DNA of 64,000 nucleotides from NCBI RefSeq assembly GCF_003598715.1, contig NZ_QZFU01000015.1:62001-126000 (forward strand), in the 5' to 3' direction. The notes beneath the pieces are model-generated. The model worked only from the letters and a program-made list of their open reading frames with translations, made no database searches and was not told the DNA's origin. The stretch's first letter is position 1, and the number at the start of each line of letters is the position of its first letter. Both the position numbers and the translations under genes were made by a program. Below are positions 56,344 through 64,000 of the stretch, in pieces. The stretch comes from Nocardia panacis. GTDB taxonomy: Bacteria > Actinomycetota > Actinomycetes > Mycobacteriales > Mycobacteriaceae.

Positions 56344-57213
56344 ATGCATCCGGTGGGCATCGGCCGAGACGCGCAGCAGCGCCAGGCGCGCGCGAGCGGT
56401 TCGGTTGCGGTGCTGTTCGATGCGGACAACGTCGCGCCGGCGAAGGCGGGCGCGGTTCTCGTCTCGGTGGCCGAGCTGGGTTCGCTGCGGATCGTGCGTG
56501 CTTACGGTGATTGGTTCCGGCCGCAGTTGGCGGGGTGGCGGCACGCGATGATCGCGCACGGAATCGTCGCCCGTCAGGTGACGACCGTGACGTCGGGAAA
56601 GAACACTGTCGATCACGCGATCGTGGCCGATGCGATTCGCCTGGCCTGCGAGACCGACGTGAACACGGTGGTGATCGTTTCCAGTGACTCCGATTTCGTG
56701 GACCTGGCCTTGCAACTGCGCGAAGTCGGGTGCGGGGTCCATGGCTACGGCGAACGCAAAACCGCCCGCGCGATGATCGCCGCGTGCGATCGGTTCGTCT
56801 ACCTCGAGGACCTCACTGCGCGCGCCGCGTCCACACCGGCTTGTGGCGCTGCGGCACCCGTCCAGGCCGCTGCGAGAACGGCAACACCGAAGGCCAAGTC
56901 CCTCGCGACACCGAAACCGGCCACGACGCCAGCCAAGGCGGCCAGGTCCAGCAAGGCGTCCGATGACTGGGCGGCGTCGGTCCGCGAGGTGGTGGCCGCG
57001 CTGAGCAAAGGAGACAGCGGCGCGGAGCTGGCGACGGTCTGTCACCGCATGCACGCTCAAGGAATCACCGCCCGGCTACCGGAGAAGGCGCAGGCCAAGC
57101 CGGGCCGGTTCTTGACCACGTGCGGGCTGTTCGAGGTGGTCAAGACGAAAGGTCCGAACGGCCGTCCCGCCCACACCTATCTGCGCAACAAGTCGGCTAG
57201 CCCTGCTCGGTGA
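56344..57213 (+). CDS. NYN-domain putative RNase with LOTUS-like tail
   Basis: A protein of about 289 residues. The NYN (PIN-like, LabA type) domain is clear: SVAVLFDADNVAP, VRAYGDW, DHAIVADAI, VVIVSSDSDFVDLALQLREVGCGVHGYGE, with the acidic residues expected of a metal-dependent nuclease. A flexible Ala/Pro/Lys linker leads to a C-terminal OST-HTH/LOTUS-like winged helix. This combination is thought to bind and cut RNA. Starts at 56221 or 56134 are possible, but codon bias is poor before 56344. Confidence 0.82.
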   Translation: MHPVGIGRDAQQRQARASGSVAVLFDADNVAPAKAGAVLVSVAELGSLRIVRAYGDWFRPQLAGWRHAMIAHGIVARQVTTVTSGKNTVDHAIVADAIRLACETDVNTVVIVSSDSDFVDLALQLREVGCGVHGYGERKTARAMIAACDRFVYLEDLTARAASTPACGAAAPVQAAARTATPKAKSLATPKPATTPAKAARSSKASDDWAASVREVVAALSKGDSGAELATVCHRMHAQGITARLPEKAQAKPGRFLTTCGLFEVVKTKGPNGRPAHTYLRNKSASPAR

Positions 57214-57257
57214 ACGGGCGGAGCGTGCGCGAACCGGGGGGCGTTGTGGCGAGTCGG

Positions 57258-57653
57258 CTACTGCGGCGCGAGGGGTTCCGGTTGGCTGGGCCGCGCCGGG
57301 GTGGTGGCCTTGCTCGCGCCGGGAGTTGCGGCGGCGCGTTTGCGTGCTCGCGGTGTGACCGGGGCGGATTTCTTCGCGGAGGTCTTGCGTGCCGCCGCGG
57401 GTTTGGTCAGATCGTTGATCGCGCGGTAGCCCGCGTCGTTGAGTGCTCGTTCGGTGAATCCGGCTTTCAACGCCGCCGCGCGGGTGGCGCGCACGGCGGC
57501 TACGTTCTCCGCGTCGCGGCCGGTGAACTCTTCGCGGTCGGCGAGAAGTTTCCGGTAGGCGTCGGCGAGCGGTTTGACCGCCGCGAGTTTCGCGTCTGCC
57601 TCGGCGCGCACCAGATCCTCTAGTCGAGCGTATTCCGGTGTCGGTGTGGTCAT
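57258..57653 (-). CDS. Hypothetical protein with basic, Ala/Lys-rich tail
   Basis: A 131-residue protein from the ATG at 57653. The N-terminal two thirds are helical (EYARLEDLVRAEADAKLAAVKPLADAYRKLL, read in pieces, then FTERALNDAGYRAINDL). The tail is Lys/Arg/Ala/Pro-rich (KTSAKKSAPVTPRARKR), as in histone-like or nucleic-acid-binding proteins. Plasmid-borne nucleoid-type proteins of this form exist in actinobacteria, but I cannot identify it further. Confidence 0.6.
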   Translation of the reverse strand: MTTPTPEYARLEDLVRAEADAKLAAVKPLADAYRKLLADREEFTGRDAENVAAVRATRAAALKAGFTERALNDAGYRAINDLTKPAAARKTSAKKSAPVTPRARKRAAATPGASKATTPARPSQPEPLAPQ

Positions 57654-57794
57654 CGTTTCAATGTAGGACCGGACGGTCTCTAGCCCCAGCAGGAACACGA
57701 CAACGTGGCGTCGCGTCCCTTTTTCGCAATCGTCACGTCAACGGGGTTTCCCCTGACCGGCGGAACCGGCAGCAGAAGCGGCGCTGCGCCGTGG

Positions 57795-58292
57795 TCAGTA
57801 TCGGCCGTAGCGTAGCGGTTCGCCGCATTTCGGACACCGCTCCTTCATTTTCAGGTGAGCCTCTTCGGTGGCCGTTCCAGGAATGATCGCTACCAGCGAC
57901 TCGCGGCACACCGCGCCATGCTGGCTAGCGCGTCGCGCCGGAGGCTGCCGTGTCCATCCGACATAGTGCGACACCTCCAAGTCGCCGGCGTCGCTGTCAT
58001 GCAGCCGAGTCGGCTCATCGAAACACGCAACGTAGATGTGCTCGGCGTGTTCCCTGCAATCATTGCCACACCGAGGCCGCGACAGTGGCGGGCCATCGCC
58101 GTAGGACTCAGCGGCCGGTGCCTCACGCACCGGGAGCTGCGGCAGCACCGCGATGTCTGAGTCCCAGATCCGATGTGGATCGGCACCGTTCGCCGACACG
58201 TCAGCGATCAAGGCCGCCAGGCGTTCGGAGTTCGTCGGATAGTTCATGAGGCGAGCGGTCCGGTCGAGATACTGCGCGGTCGCGGCTGCCAT
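57795..58292 (-). CDS. Hypothetical protein with C-terminal zinc-ribbon-like end
   Basis: A 165-residue protein from the ATG at 58292. It has a helical start (MAAATAQYLDRTARLMNYP, SERLAALIADVSANG), a middle with Cys and His (RCGNDCREHAEHIYVACFD, VSHYVGW) and a CPKCGEPL end that suggests a zinc site. It is probably a DNA/RNA-associated or regulatory protein of the element. No family is recognised. Confidence 0.55.
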   Translation of the reverse strand: MAAATAQYLDRTARLMNYPTNSERLAALIADVSANGADPHRIWDSDIAVLPQLPVREAPAAESYGDGPPLSRPRCGNDCREHAEHIYVACFDEPTRLHDSDAGDLEVSHYVGWTRQPPARRASQHGAVCRESLVAIIPGTATEEAHLKMKERCPKCGEPLRYGRY

Positions 58293-58413
58293 CCTCGGCG
58301 CCACGAGTAGCAGGGGTCGTCGGACATGATGAAGCTCCTCGATCAGTCGGGTGGTTGGAGTCGGAAGTCCCGGCCGGGTGCCCGCCGGGGGGCAGGAACC
58401 CGGTGCCTGGCAT

Positions 58414-58800
58414 TCAGGCTGGCGCTTGGAGATCGCGGTCGGGGCGGATGATCTGGAACTCTCGGTAGCGGCAGCTGAGGCTGAGGTCGATACCGAAGGC
58501 GCGGATGCTGGCGAGCGGTTCACCTTTGCGGGAGGTGAAGACCTCGGTGCGCAGATTTCGGACTTCGGCGCTGACCGGGTCGCCCTTGTCGAAGGTGCGC
58601 AGTACGCGCATGGCCATGGAACCGGAGTAGCGGACCTCGTAGGAGGTGGAGCCTGTGTCGGTGTAGCCGTCGTCGGTGCGGCGCTGGTGGTTGTCGACGA
58701 TGGTCACATAAACCGCGATGGTCTCGGCCTGGTTTGCGGTGGCCTCGTAGGTGATCGGGTCGCTGATCTTGGCGATGTTGCCCTTGACGGTGGTGCTCAT
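58414..58800 (-). CDS. Single-stranded-DNA-binding-like protein
   Basis: A 128-residue OB-fold protein with the SSB pattern: an opening VKGNIAKISDPI, a core with YEVRYSGSMAMRVLRTFDKGDPVSAEVRNLR, and a following strand ASIRAFGIDLSL. There is no acidic SSB tail. Mobile elements often carry such divergent SSBs to protect transferred single strands. It has its own clear ATG at 58800. Confidence 0.75.
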   Translation of the reverse strand: MSTTVKGNIAKISDPITYEATANQAETIAVYVTIVDNHQRRTDDGYTDTGSTSYEVRYSGSMAMRVLRTFDKGDPVSAEVRNLRTEVFTSRKGEPLASIRAFGIDLSLSCRYREFQIIRPDRDLQAPA

Positions 58801-59399
58801 CGGAGTGTGCCTCTCGGTTGGTTTCCTGTCTGGTGTGTCTCGTGGCCCAGTGCGGGACGGAGAAGCGCCAAACAGGGTTTGCCGGACGGGAACGAAAAGT
58901 TTGTTGAGCGAGCGCCCGAGCGGCCCGGCTACGTCCGGGGAAGAAAGTTTTCCGACCGCCCGGCCGAGCATCGCGAGCCCTGTTTGGCGACGACGACGCC
59001 CGCACTACAGTCCGCGGGACCTGCCAGACACGGGGACCAACCGAACGGCCCCATCCGGTTCACCACTGTCGACACGGCAACCACGAGTAGCCCTCACCCT
59101 GGCACCCAGGCCGCGACCCGTGCCCGGAGGCGACCGTCACCCGGCTCCGGCGTCCGGCGGTGCCGCCGACTACCGAGCAGGCGAGGCTGCGCACACCGCA
59201 CCACGCAGACTGTCGCCCGCGCCGGCGGCAACCCGTCGGCACGGCAGACACGAGCGCACCGAAGAAACGACGACCGCCAAGCGGCGCGCCCCTTGTAGGA
59301 GCGATGGATTCCAGGCACCTTCGCGGATACCCCCTGCGCCGGCGGTAGAAGCCGCGCCGGACATACAGTCTTCCTCGATCGACCACTGATGGGGGAATC
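58801..59399. other. Gap without a supported gene
   Basis: About 600 bases between the divergent SSB-like and nucleotidyltransferase genes. Open frames occur on both strands but their residues are Arg/Pro-rich, as expected from shadow frames of GC-rich DNA. It probably holds promoters for both flanking genes. Confidence 0.45.
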
Positions 59400-60125
59400 A
59401 TGAACATCGACGGCCAGGCGGAGTTCGAACGCACCGGAAACACCTACCTGCGTGTGCGCGACTGCCTTCACGTGATGAGCAAGCAGCCCTACGTCGAGCG
59501 GTACTGGTACGAACAGGTGTCCGGCAAGGATCTCGCGAACTCGCGCACTGTCTTCGACATCCTGATCGAGCAGGGCTACCTGGAAGAGAAAGAACCGGTC
59601 ACCGTCGATGTCTGGAATCGCGAAACCCGCAGCCACGACAAGGTCATCCAGCCGAGCTACCACCTGACGAGCAAGGCATACGCGTTGGTGAATGCCAGCG
59701 CGGCGAAACCCGTGCACCGCGCCACCGCGGACAAGGCGCTCGCGGGTTTCCTGGAAAGAGTGGAGCAGGCCGCAACCGATCCGATGAACTTGTGGGTGGT
59801 TGACCGTGTGGTGCTGTTCGGTTCGATGCTGGACCCGACACGGGAGCGTGTGAGCGATGTCGACTTGGCCGTGAAACTCGTGCGGAACGGGGCGGTCTAC
59901 GAGTCCGCGGGCGGCCACGAACTGGCGGGTCCCGTCCTCCTCGCCGAACTGAGAGGTAACCGGCACTCATCCGGGTACCGAGGAGATATCGGGGTGATGA
60001 AATTCCTCAAGAACCGATCTCGGGTATTGAGTCTGGCCGCCCTGTCCGACGACGGCGCGATTGCTGGGCTGCCGCCCGAGACCACCCCGCATCGAGTCGT
60101 CTACGAACGCCCGCGCGAGAAATAG
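59400..60125 (+). CDS. Winged-helix plus nucleotidyltransferase protein
   Basis: A 241-residue protein. Residues 1 to about 90 look like a winged helix (RVRDCLHVMSKQPYVERYWYEQVSGKDLANSRTVFDILIEQGYL, read in pieces, then YHLTSKAYALVNA). A small NTase domain follows with LFGSMLDPTRERVSDVDLAV (GS and DVD motif). The layout resembles MNT-type NTases fused to an HTH, some of which are antitoxins that modify a toxin. A GGGGGAATC site precedes the ATG. No partner toxin is seen next to it. Confidence 0.75.
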   Translation: MNIDGQAEFERTGNTYLRVRDCLHVMSKQPYVERYWYEQVSGKDLANSRTVFDILIEQGYLEEKEPVTVDVWNRETRSHDKVIQPSYHLTSKAYALVNASAAKPVHRATADKALAGFLERVEQAATDPMNLWVVDRVVLFGSMLDPTRERVSDVDLAVKLVRNGAVYESAGGHELAGPVLLAELRGNRHSSGYRGDIGVMKFLKNRSRVLSLAALSDDGAIAGLPPETTPHRVVYERPREK

Positions 60126-60157
60126 CGATCCGAGGTCCGACAACGCAACGACGAATC

Positions 60158-60185
60158 GCTGTCTGCGGGGCACCCCGCAGACAGC
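60158..60185. terminator. Hairpin terminator between convergent genes
   Basis: GCTGTCTGCGGGG and CCCCGCAGACAGC form a perfect 13-bp stem with a 2-base loop. It lies between the NTase gene and the convergent LPD29-like gene and should end both transcripts. Confidence 0.8.
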
Positions 60186-60221
60186 CGAGTGGCCCCCGGC
60201 CTCTCGGCGGCGGATCTCTGT

Positions 60222-60710
60222 TCAGGGCGAAGCGTCCCCTGCTCCAGGCGCTATCGCCGGGCCGGTGGTGTGGTCGTGAGCATCGGCGACCAACTCAACC
60301 ACGGCCACAACGTCGTACAGGCGATCGTGGCCGTAGAACCGTCCGGCGACCTTCACCGGTCCCGCCCAGGTCAACGCGCGCGCCGCGCGAATGTCCAGTC
60401 CGCCGTCCGTGGTACGCGGAATCGGCATGCTCGGAATCTCGCGGGTTATCGCGTCGATCACGGTGGCGTATCCGGCAGGGCTGTAGCTGCGCCGGAATCC
60501 GGACTCGCGAATCCAAGTCGCGGCGTCGGGGTAGACGGTTTTCCATGCCTGGCAGAACAGGGCTACCGCGCTCGCGGTCGGCCCGTCTTCCCACATAGTG
60601 ATCACGGTGAACCACCCGCGCGGGGCGGAACGCACCGACCACCGAACGCCCGGCCACTGCGCGCGCAGGGCCTGTTTCCACAGCTTGGCAGCGGCGGGAA
60701 TCTCCATCAT
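60222..60710 (-). CDS. LPD29-like protein
   Basis: A 162-residue protein. Residues 5-65 (AKLWKQALRAQWPGVRWSVRS, GWFTVITMWEDGPTASAV) fit the LPD29 domain, usually found in large polyvalent proteins of plasmids and phages, here as a small stand-alone protein. An AAAGGAG site precedes its start. It ends the minus-strand operon that begins with the ParB-like gene. Confidence 0.7.
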   Translation of the reverse strand: MMEIPAAAKLWKQALRAQWPGVRWSVRSAPRGWFTVITMWEDGPTASAVALFCQAWKTVYPDAATWIRESGFRRSYSPAGYATVIDAITREIPSMPIPRTTDGGLDIRAARALTWAGPVKVAGRFYGHDRLYDVVAVVELVADAHDHTTGPAIAPGAGDASP

Positions 60711-60752
60711 TGGTTACTGCTCCTTTAGAAAATAGTTGTGGGAGTGGCCGTT

Positions 60753-60968
60753 TCAGCGGATCTGGCGAACGCGGGCGGTGGTGTCGGACTCGCGTAACCA
60801 CCAGTCGCCGTGGGCGGCGCAGTAGGCGGTGGATAGCCAGCGGCGGGTTCCGTAGCGCTCCCAATCAATCCACCGGGTTGCGGGCGCGTCGCACTCGTGG
60901 CAGCCGATCGCGCCGTCCGGCATCGGCCGGTAGTGGGCTTTGTGGCTGGTGTTGGTCTGTCGCGCCAT
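60753..60968 (-). CDS. Small Cys/His-rich protein
   Basis: A 71-residue protein with C..C in IGCHECDAP and a second pair C..H in YCAAHGDWW, forming a likely zinc site. It begins 4 bases after the DUF932 gene, so it belongs to the same operon. Small proteins of this kind are common in actinobacterial plasmids. The function is unknown. Confidence 0.65.
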   Translation of the reverse strand: MARQTNTSHKAHYRPMPDGAIGCHECDAPATRWIDWERYGTRRWLSTAYCAAHGDWWLRESDTTARVRQIR

Positions 60969-60972
60969 GTCA

Positions 60973-62091
60973 TCAGGCCGGGGTGAGCACCTGAAACATC
61001 CGTTCCAGGGTGAGGGTGTCGGCGTCGGCGGTCTTGCCGGTCACGGCGTTGATGGTGTTGCGTCCTGCGCGGTCGCCTTGTGCGGGGCGCATGTGGTGCT
61101 GCCACGTGTTGATCGTCTGCAACCATCCGAAACCCGTTCCGGTCCATGGCTTTACGCGCTCGTCGGAGGTCCACAGCTTTTCGATCTGGCCTCGCTTGGT
61201 CTCCGCCCTGGTGCGTGCGGACTTGCCGGCGTCCTCGTCGGGCAGCGGCGCGAAATCGTCCAGGAGTCGCCGGAACTGTTTCGGGCTGACCGGCAGATCG
61301 CACAGTTTCGCGATGTCGGCGGCGAATCCGTCTTCGGCCTGCACGATCATTCGCAGCGCTGCGCGTGCGTCCTTGAACGCGAACTGTGACAGTGTGGAGC
61401 GGCGGCGTAGCTTCCACACCCGGCCGGACCGCTCGGCCTCGTCCAACGCCCATGCGTGGGTGTTGTCGCACACGACAACCTGATTCACCGCCGAGTACGA
61501 CAGCGGCAGCGATCCGTCCATCGACGCGGTAGCCAGAATCGAGGTCCGGAAATCGACGCCTTCGGGCGTGGCTACGGTCTCGGGGCGTTCGATCTGCACC
61601 CACGCGACCGCTCCGCCTTTGAGCAGACCGGCCGACCCGATACCCAGCGAATCATCCGAGACCGCAAGCCCGTCCGGGGTCACCAGCGCGGCGAGCCCGT
61701 CCAACAGCATTTCCCCGTACTGCATCACCGGGTACTTGCTCGAGAACACCCCCAGCGGTCGGCCGGTGTCACTGCGGAACACCAGTTGCCTGAATAGGTC
61801 CGCCATCATCGGGAACGGCGAACCGGGGACTTCGACCAGTCGATAGCCGGGGTTGGCGGGATCGGCCGGAGTGTCCGGGGTGGTGCCGAACGGCACCGGG
61901 TAGTGCGGTGGGACGGCTTCGGCCCGCCACCCGAACAGCCGGCGGCGCACATCGGCTACTGGTACGTAGCCTGGGTAATGGTTGGGCTCGTCGCCTTGGT
62001 GCTCGGCGCGGTAGTGCCAGGCTTTGCCGCGCTGATCGGTCATCCCGATCAGGGTTTGGGTGTTCAGCCACTCGCTTGTTTCGCGTGACAT
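60973..62091 (-). CDS. DUF932 domain protein
   Basis: A 372-residue protein of the DUF932 (phage/plasmid-like TIGR03299) type. Characteristic parts are VFSSKYPVMQYGEMLL, LKGGAVAWVQIE, VVVCDNTHAWAL and a long C-terminal helix region. Such genes are carried by plasmids and phages and are thought to work in anti-defence or replication, but no function is proven. The ATG at 62091 is chosen because GAGAGGAC lies 6-8 bases upstream. It follows the ParB-like gene in the same direction. Confidence 0.82.
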   Translation of the reverse strand: MSRETSEWLNTQTLIGMTDQRGKAWHYRAEHQGDEPNHYPGYVPVADVRRRLFGWRAEAVPPHYPVPFGTTPDTPADPANPGYRLVEVPGSPFPMMADLFRQLVFRSDTGRPLGVFSSKYPVMQYGEMLLDGLAALVTPDGLAVSDDSLGIGSAGLLKGGAVAWVQIERPETVATPEGVDFRTSILATASMDGSLPLSYSAVNQVVVCDNTHAWALDEAERSGRVWKLRRRSTLSQFAFKDARAALRMIVQAEDGFAADIAKLCDLPVSPKQFRRLLDDFAPLPDEDAGKSARTRAETKRGQIEKLWTSDERVKPWTGTGFGWLQTINTWQHHMRPAQGDRAGRNTINAVTGKTADADTLTLERMFQVLTPA

Positions 62092-62131
62092 TGAATATGT
62101 CCTCTCGTACATAGGTTTTCGGCGCGCACTA

Positions 62132-62163
62132 CCGGCCCGCCGCGCCTCGTTCGGGCGGGCCGG
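62132..62163 (-). terminator. Hairpin between ParB-like and DUF932 genes
   Basis: CCGGCCCGCC and GGCGGGCCGG form a perfect 10-bp GC stem with a 12-base loop, between two minus-strand genes. It may reduce read-through from the ParB-like gene or protect a processed mRNA end. No T-run is present. Confidence 0.5.
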
Positions 62164-62177
62164 AGTCGTGGCGGTGA

Positions 62178-64000
62178 TCAGGCTGCGGCGGCGAGTGCCT
62201 TCTGTTCCTCGCGCTGGGCCTTGTGCTTGGCGCGCAGGGCTTCGACGTCGATATCGGCCAAATCCAGTAACCCGGCCGTGACCTGCTCCACCGGCTCCAA
62301 GGTGTGGCCCTGGTCGGCAAGATGGCGCAGATAGCGGCGATAGCCCGGTCCGTCACCCCAGAAACCATCGGTTTTCGCGCGCCAATGGTCCTGATCGATA
62401 CGGGCCTCGTGCGCACCCAGGACCAGCCCGTACACCAAGACGAGACTGCGGTTTCCCGACGCGGACTCGTTGTGCTTGCACGCTTTCTGTCTGTCACCCA
62501 GATTCAGCAAATCCAGTCCGCTCGACTGCGAGCCGTGCCGATTCAACAGATCCGGCTCGAGCAACAACGAATCCGCGATGAACGCGGCGGCGTCGGCCGG
62601 AAGGGTCTTGCGGCTGAGCAGTTGCGCCACGAAGGCACACCGCTGCGTCTTGGCGGCCGTGCCCTCGATGTTGAGCGCGATAACCCGCTGCCGTTGCCGG
62701 GTGGCCTCCTCGCGCTCGGCCTCGGCCCGCTGCCGCGCTTCCAACGCCGCGATTGCAGCGGCCCCGGCGGCGTCGCGGTCTTCCTCGTTGTCGCCCTCAC
62801 CGGCTTCCTCGGGGGCATCGCTGACCACGACCAGACCGGGCGCGATCTCCTCGTGAACTACCAGCCCGGACGCCTCCAAGTTCTCGACCGGCAGCCAGTA
62901 CTCGGGCCGCCAACTGTCTTGCAGGGTGATGCTGTCGAAGTGGCGCAAACCCTCGTCGGCCTCGCCGGCCCGGTAATAGCGCGTGTCCCAATCGATTTCC
63001 TCGAAGGCGACCGGCTCACCGGTCGCGGCGTCCACCGCCACCGATTCCGGATGCAACTCCAGATACATCGACCACAGCCCCGGCGCAGCGTCCACTACTT
63101 CGGGAGTGACCTCGCCACCCTCGGCGGTCCTCAACTCCCCCACGTGCAGGAACTCGCCATCCGGCAATTCCGTTCCGACGCAACCCCGTTCGCATACAAC
63201 AAAGAAGAATCCACGTTCGGCATACGGCAACGACTCGCGGAACTGTTCGGCGATCAGGGCGCGGTCGGCCGCGATCACTCCCGCCTCTGCCCCGAAACGC
63301 TCGGCCGACACACCCACGAGTCGCGCGACGGCGTCCACATCACCGGCCTGTTCATACTCCGCGATCACGGCGGCCTGCTCGAAACTGAACTGCCCGGAAT
63401 CCACGGCGTCCATAGCCGCACCCGAATCGACAGCGGCGAGAGCGGCTTTCACCTCGTCACGCTTGGCGGAGGTGTCGCGCACGATCCGGGCCAGACTCGC
63501 CCCGTACAGCGACATCTGCGCCCACCGATTCGCACGCTCCCGATCGGTGTAATCGACGCGGCGGTCGTTGGTGTGCATCTCGGCGGCAATCGTCTGGATC
63601 ATCGCTTCCGACTCCTCCCCGACCATGCCGCGTACGACGATCGGCACCTTGTGCCCGGTCAGCCGCGCGGCCAGCACTCGGCGGCGGCCCCGCGCGACCC
63701 GGTACCGGCCACCGGCACCGGGGTAGACCGTCACCGGCTCCAGCACACCCCACGCCCGCACGGATTCGACAAGTTCAGGATCGTTGTCGAGGTCGTACCG
63801 CGACTCACCCTCGGGAACCTCGAAATCCAGTACGGACGGATCAACCTCCGGCGTCCGGAACTCTTCGGGGTCCTCCTCGATCAACTCGGCGTCGTAGACC
63901 ACCTCGGCCGGTTCCAGCGCAGACGCATCGAATACAGCCACCTCGCCGCCCGCCGAGTGGTCAGTGTCCTGAGTCGGGGCCTCGGCGTCAGCGGGCGCGA
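62178..64000 (-). CDS. ParB-like partition/nuclease protein, N-terminus outside window
   Basis: A ParB/RepB/Spo0J-like protein; at least 587 residues are in view from a GTG at 63941, and the frame stays open to the window edge, so the true start may be outside. The ParB N-terminal domain is visible: ELVESVRAWGVLEPVTVYPGAGGRYRVARGRRRVLAARLTGHKVPIVVRG (read in pieces), followed by an HTH-containing KorB-like region (SLARIVRDTSAKRDEVKAAL) and a long C-terminal part with acidic and Ala-rich segments. It probably acts in partition or gene control of the element. No ParA gene is seen in the window. Confidence 0.82.
   Translation of the reverse strand, partial: APADAEAPTQDTDHSAGGEVAVFDASALEPAEVVYDAELIEEDPEEFRTPEVDPSVLDFEVPEGESRYDLDNDPELVESVRAWGVLEPVTVYPGAGGRYRVARGRRRVLAARLTGHKVPIVVRGMVGEESEAMIQTIAAEMHTNDRRVDYTDRERANRWAQMSLYGASLARIVRDTSAKRDEVKAALAAVDSGAAMDAVDSGQFSFEQAAVIAEYEQAGDVDAVARLVGVSAERFGAEAGVIAADRALIAEQFRESLPYAERGFFFVVCERGCVGTELPDGEFLHVGELRTAEGGEVTPEVVDAAPGLWSMYLELHPESVAVDAATGEPVAFEEIDWDTRYYRAGEADEGLRHFDSITLQDSWRPEYWLPVENLEASGLVVHEEIAPGLVVVSDAPEEAGEGDNEEDRDAAGAAAIAALEARQRAEAEREEATRQRQRVIALNIEGTAAKTQRCAFVAQLLSRKTLPADAAAFIADSLLLEPDLLNRHGSQSSGLDLLNLGDRQKACKHNESASGNRSLVLVYGLVLGAHEARIDQDHWRAKTDGFWGDGPGYRRYLRHLADQGHTLEPVEQVTAGLLDLADIDVEALRAKHKAQREEQKALAAAA

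Noticed and set aside
58751..59389. A 212-residue plus-strand frame in the gap before the NTase gene
   Set aside because: It is Arg/Pro/Thr-rich without motifs, and its first part is antisense to the start of the SSB-like gene.

Overview
The window is high-GC actinobacterial DNA, most likely Nocardia or a close mycolic-acid relative. The clues are a mycobacterial-type membrane acyl desaturase paired with a flavin/2Fe-2S reductase, a DUF4254 protein of the kind common in Nocardia, many lipoproteins, an L,D-transpeptidase and strong third-codon-position GC bias. Species cannot be fixed from the sequence alone.

Region 1 (1-26.4 kb) reads as ordinary chromosome. It holds the end of an ABC ATPase, DUF4389 and DUF4254 proteins, the desaturase and reductase pair diverging from a TetR gene across a palindrome, a lipoprotein, PadR with 2,4-dienoyl-CoA reductase (fadH), ArsR with an SRPBCC protein, an MFS transporter, two toxin-antitoxin-like pairs (DUF433/DUF5615 and VapBC), a serine hydrolase, an SDR, a diaminopimelate decarboxylase, a HerA-like ATPase, oligoribonuclease, tRNA-His, a large LuxR/AAA regulator preceded by three 23-bp-period repeats, a DUF475 membrane protein and an L,D-transpeptidase.

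Region 2 (from tRNA-Lys at 26364 to the window end) reads as one integrative, plasmid-like mobile element. A tyrosine recombinase lies immediately 3' of tRNA-Lys with two small excisionase-type HTH genes. At the far side are a relaxase, a MobC-like protein, a candidate oriT hairpin, an SSB-like protein, an LPD29-like protein, a DUF932 protein and a ParB-like protein that runs off the window. The distal att site is not visible, so the element probably continues past base 64000.

The cargo between these ends is a mosaic. Its most notable part is an eight-gene operon at 35918-43205, mostly linked by 4-bp overlaps: a P450, a ferredoxin fused to a prephenate-dehydratase/BacA-like domain, an NAD-binding dehydrogenase, a nucleotidyltransferase, a cupin, an amidohydrolase, a methyltransferase and a GalE-like epimerase. 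It looks like an undescribed small-molecule pathway. Next to it lies a visible recombination scar: the 3' end of a second relaxase gene abuts a 5'-truncated glycine-amidinotransferase-type gene, which is translationally coupled to a stand-alone class II aminoacyl-tRNA-synthetase-like enzyme. Gene fragments (P450, kinase, GFA, resolvase, glyoxalase) and a split dimethylargininase-like gene mark this as a decaying and recombining cargo zone.
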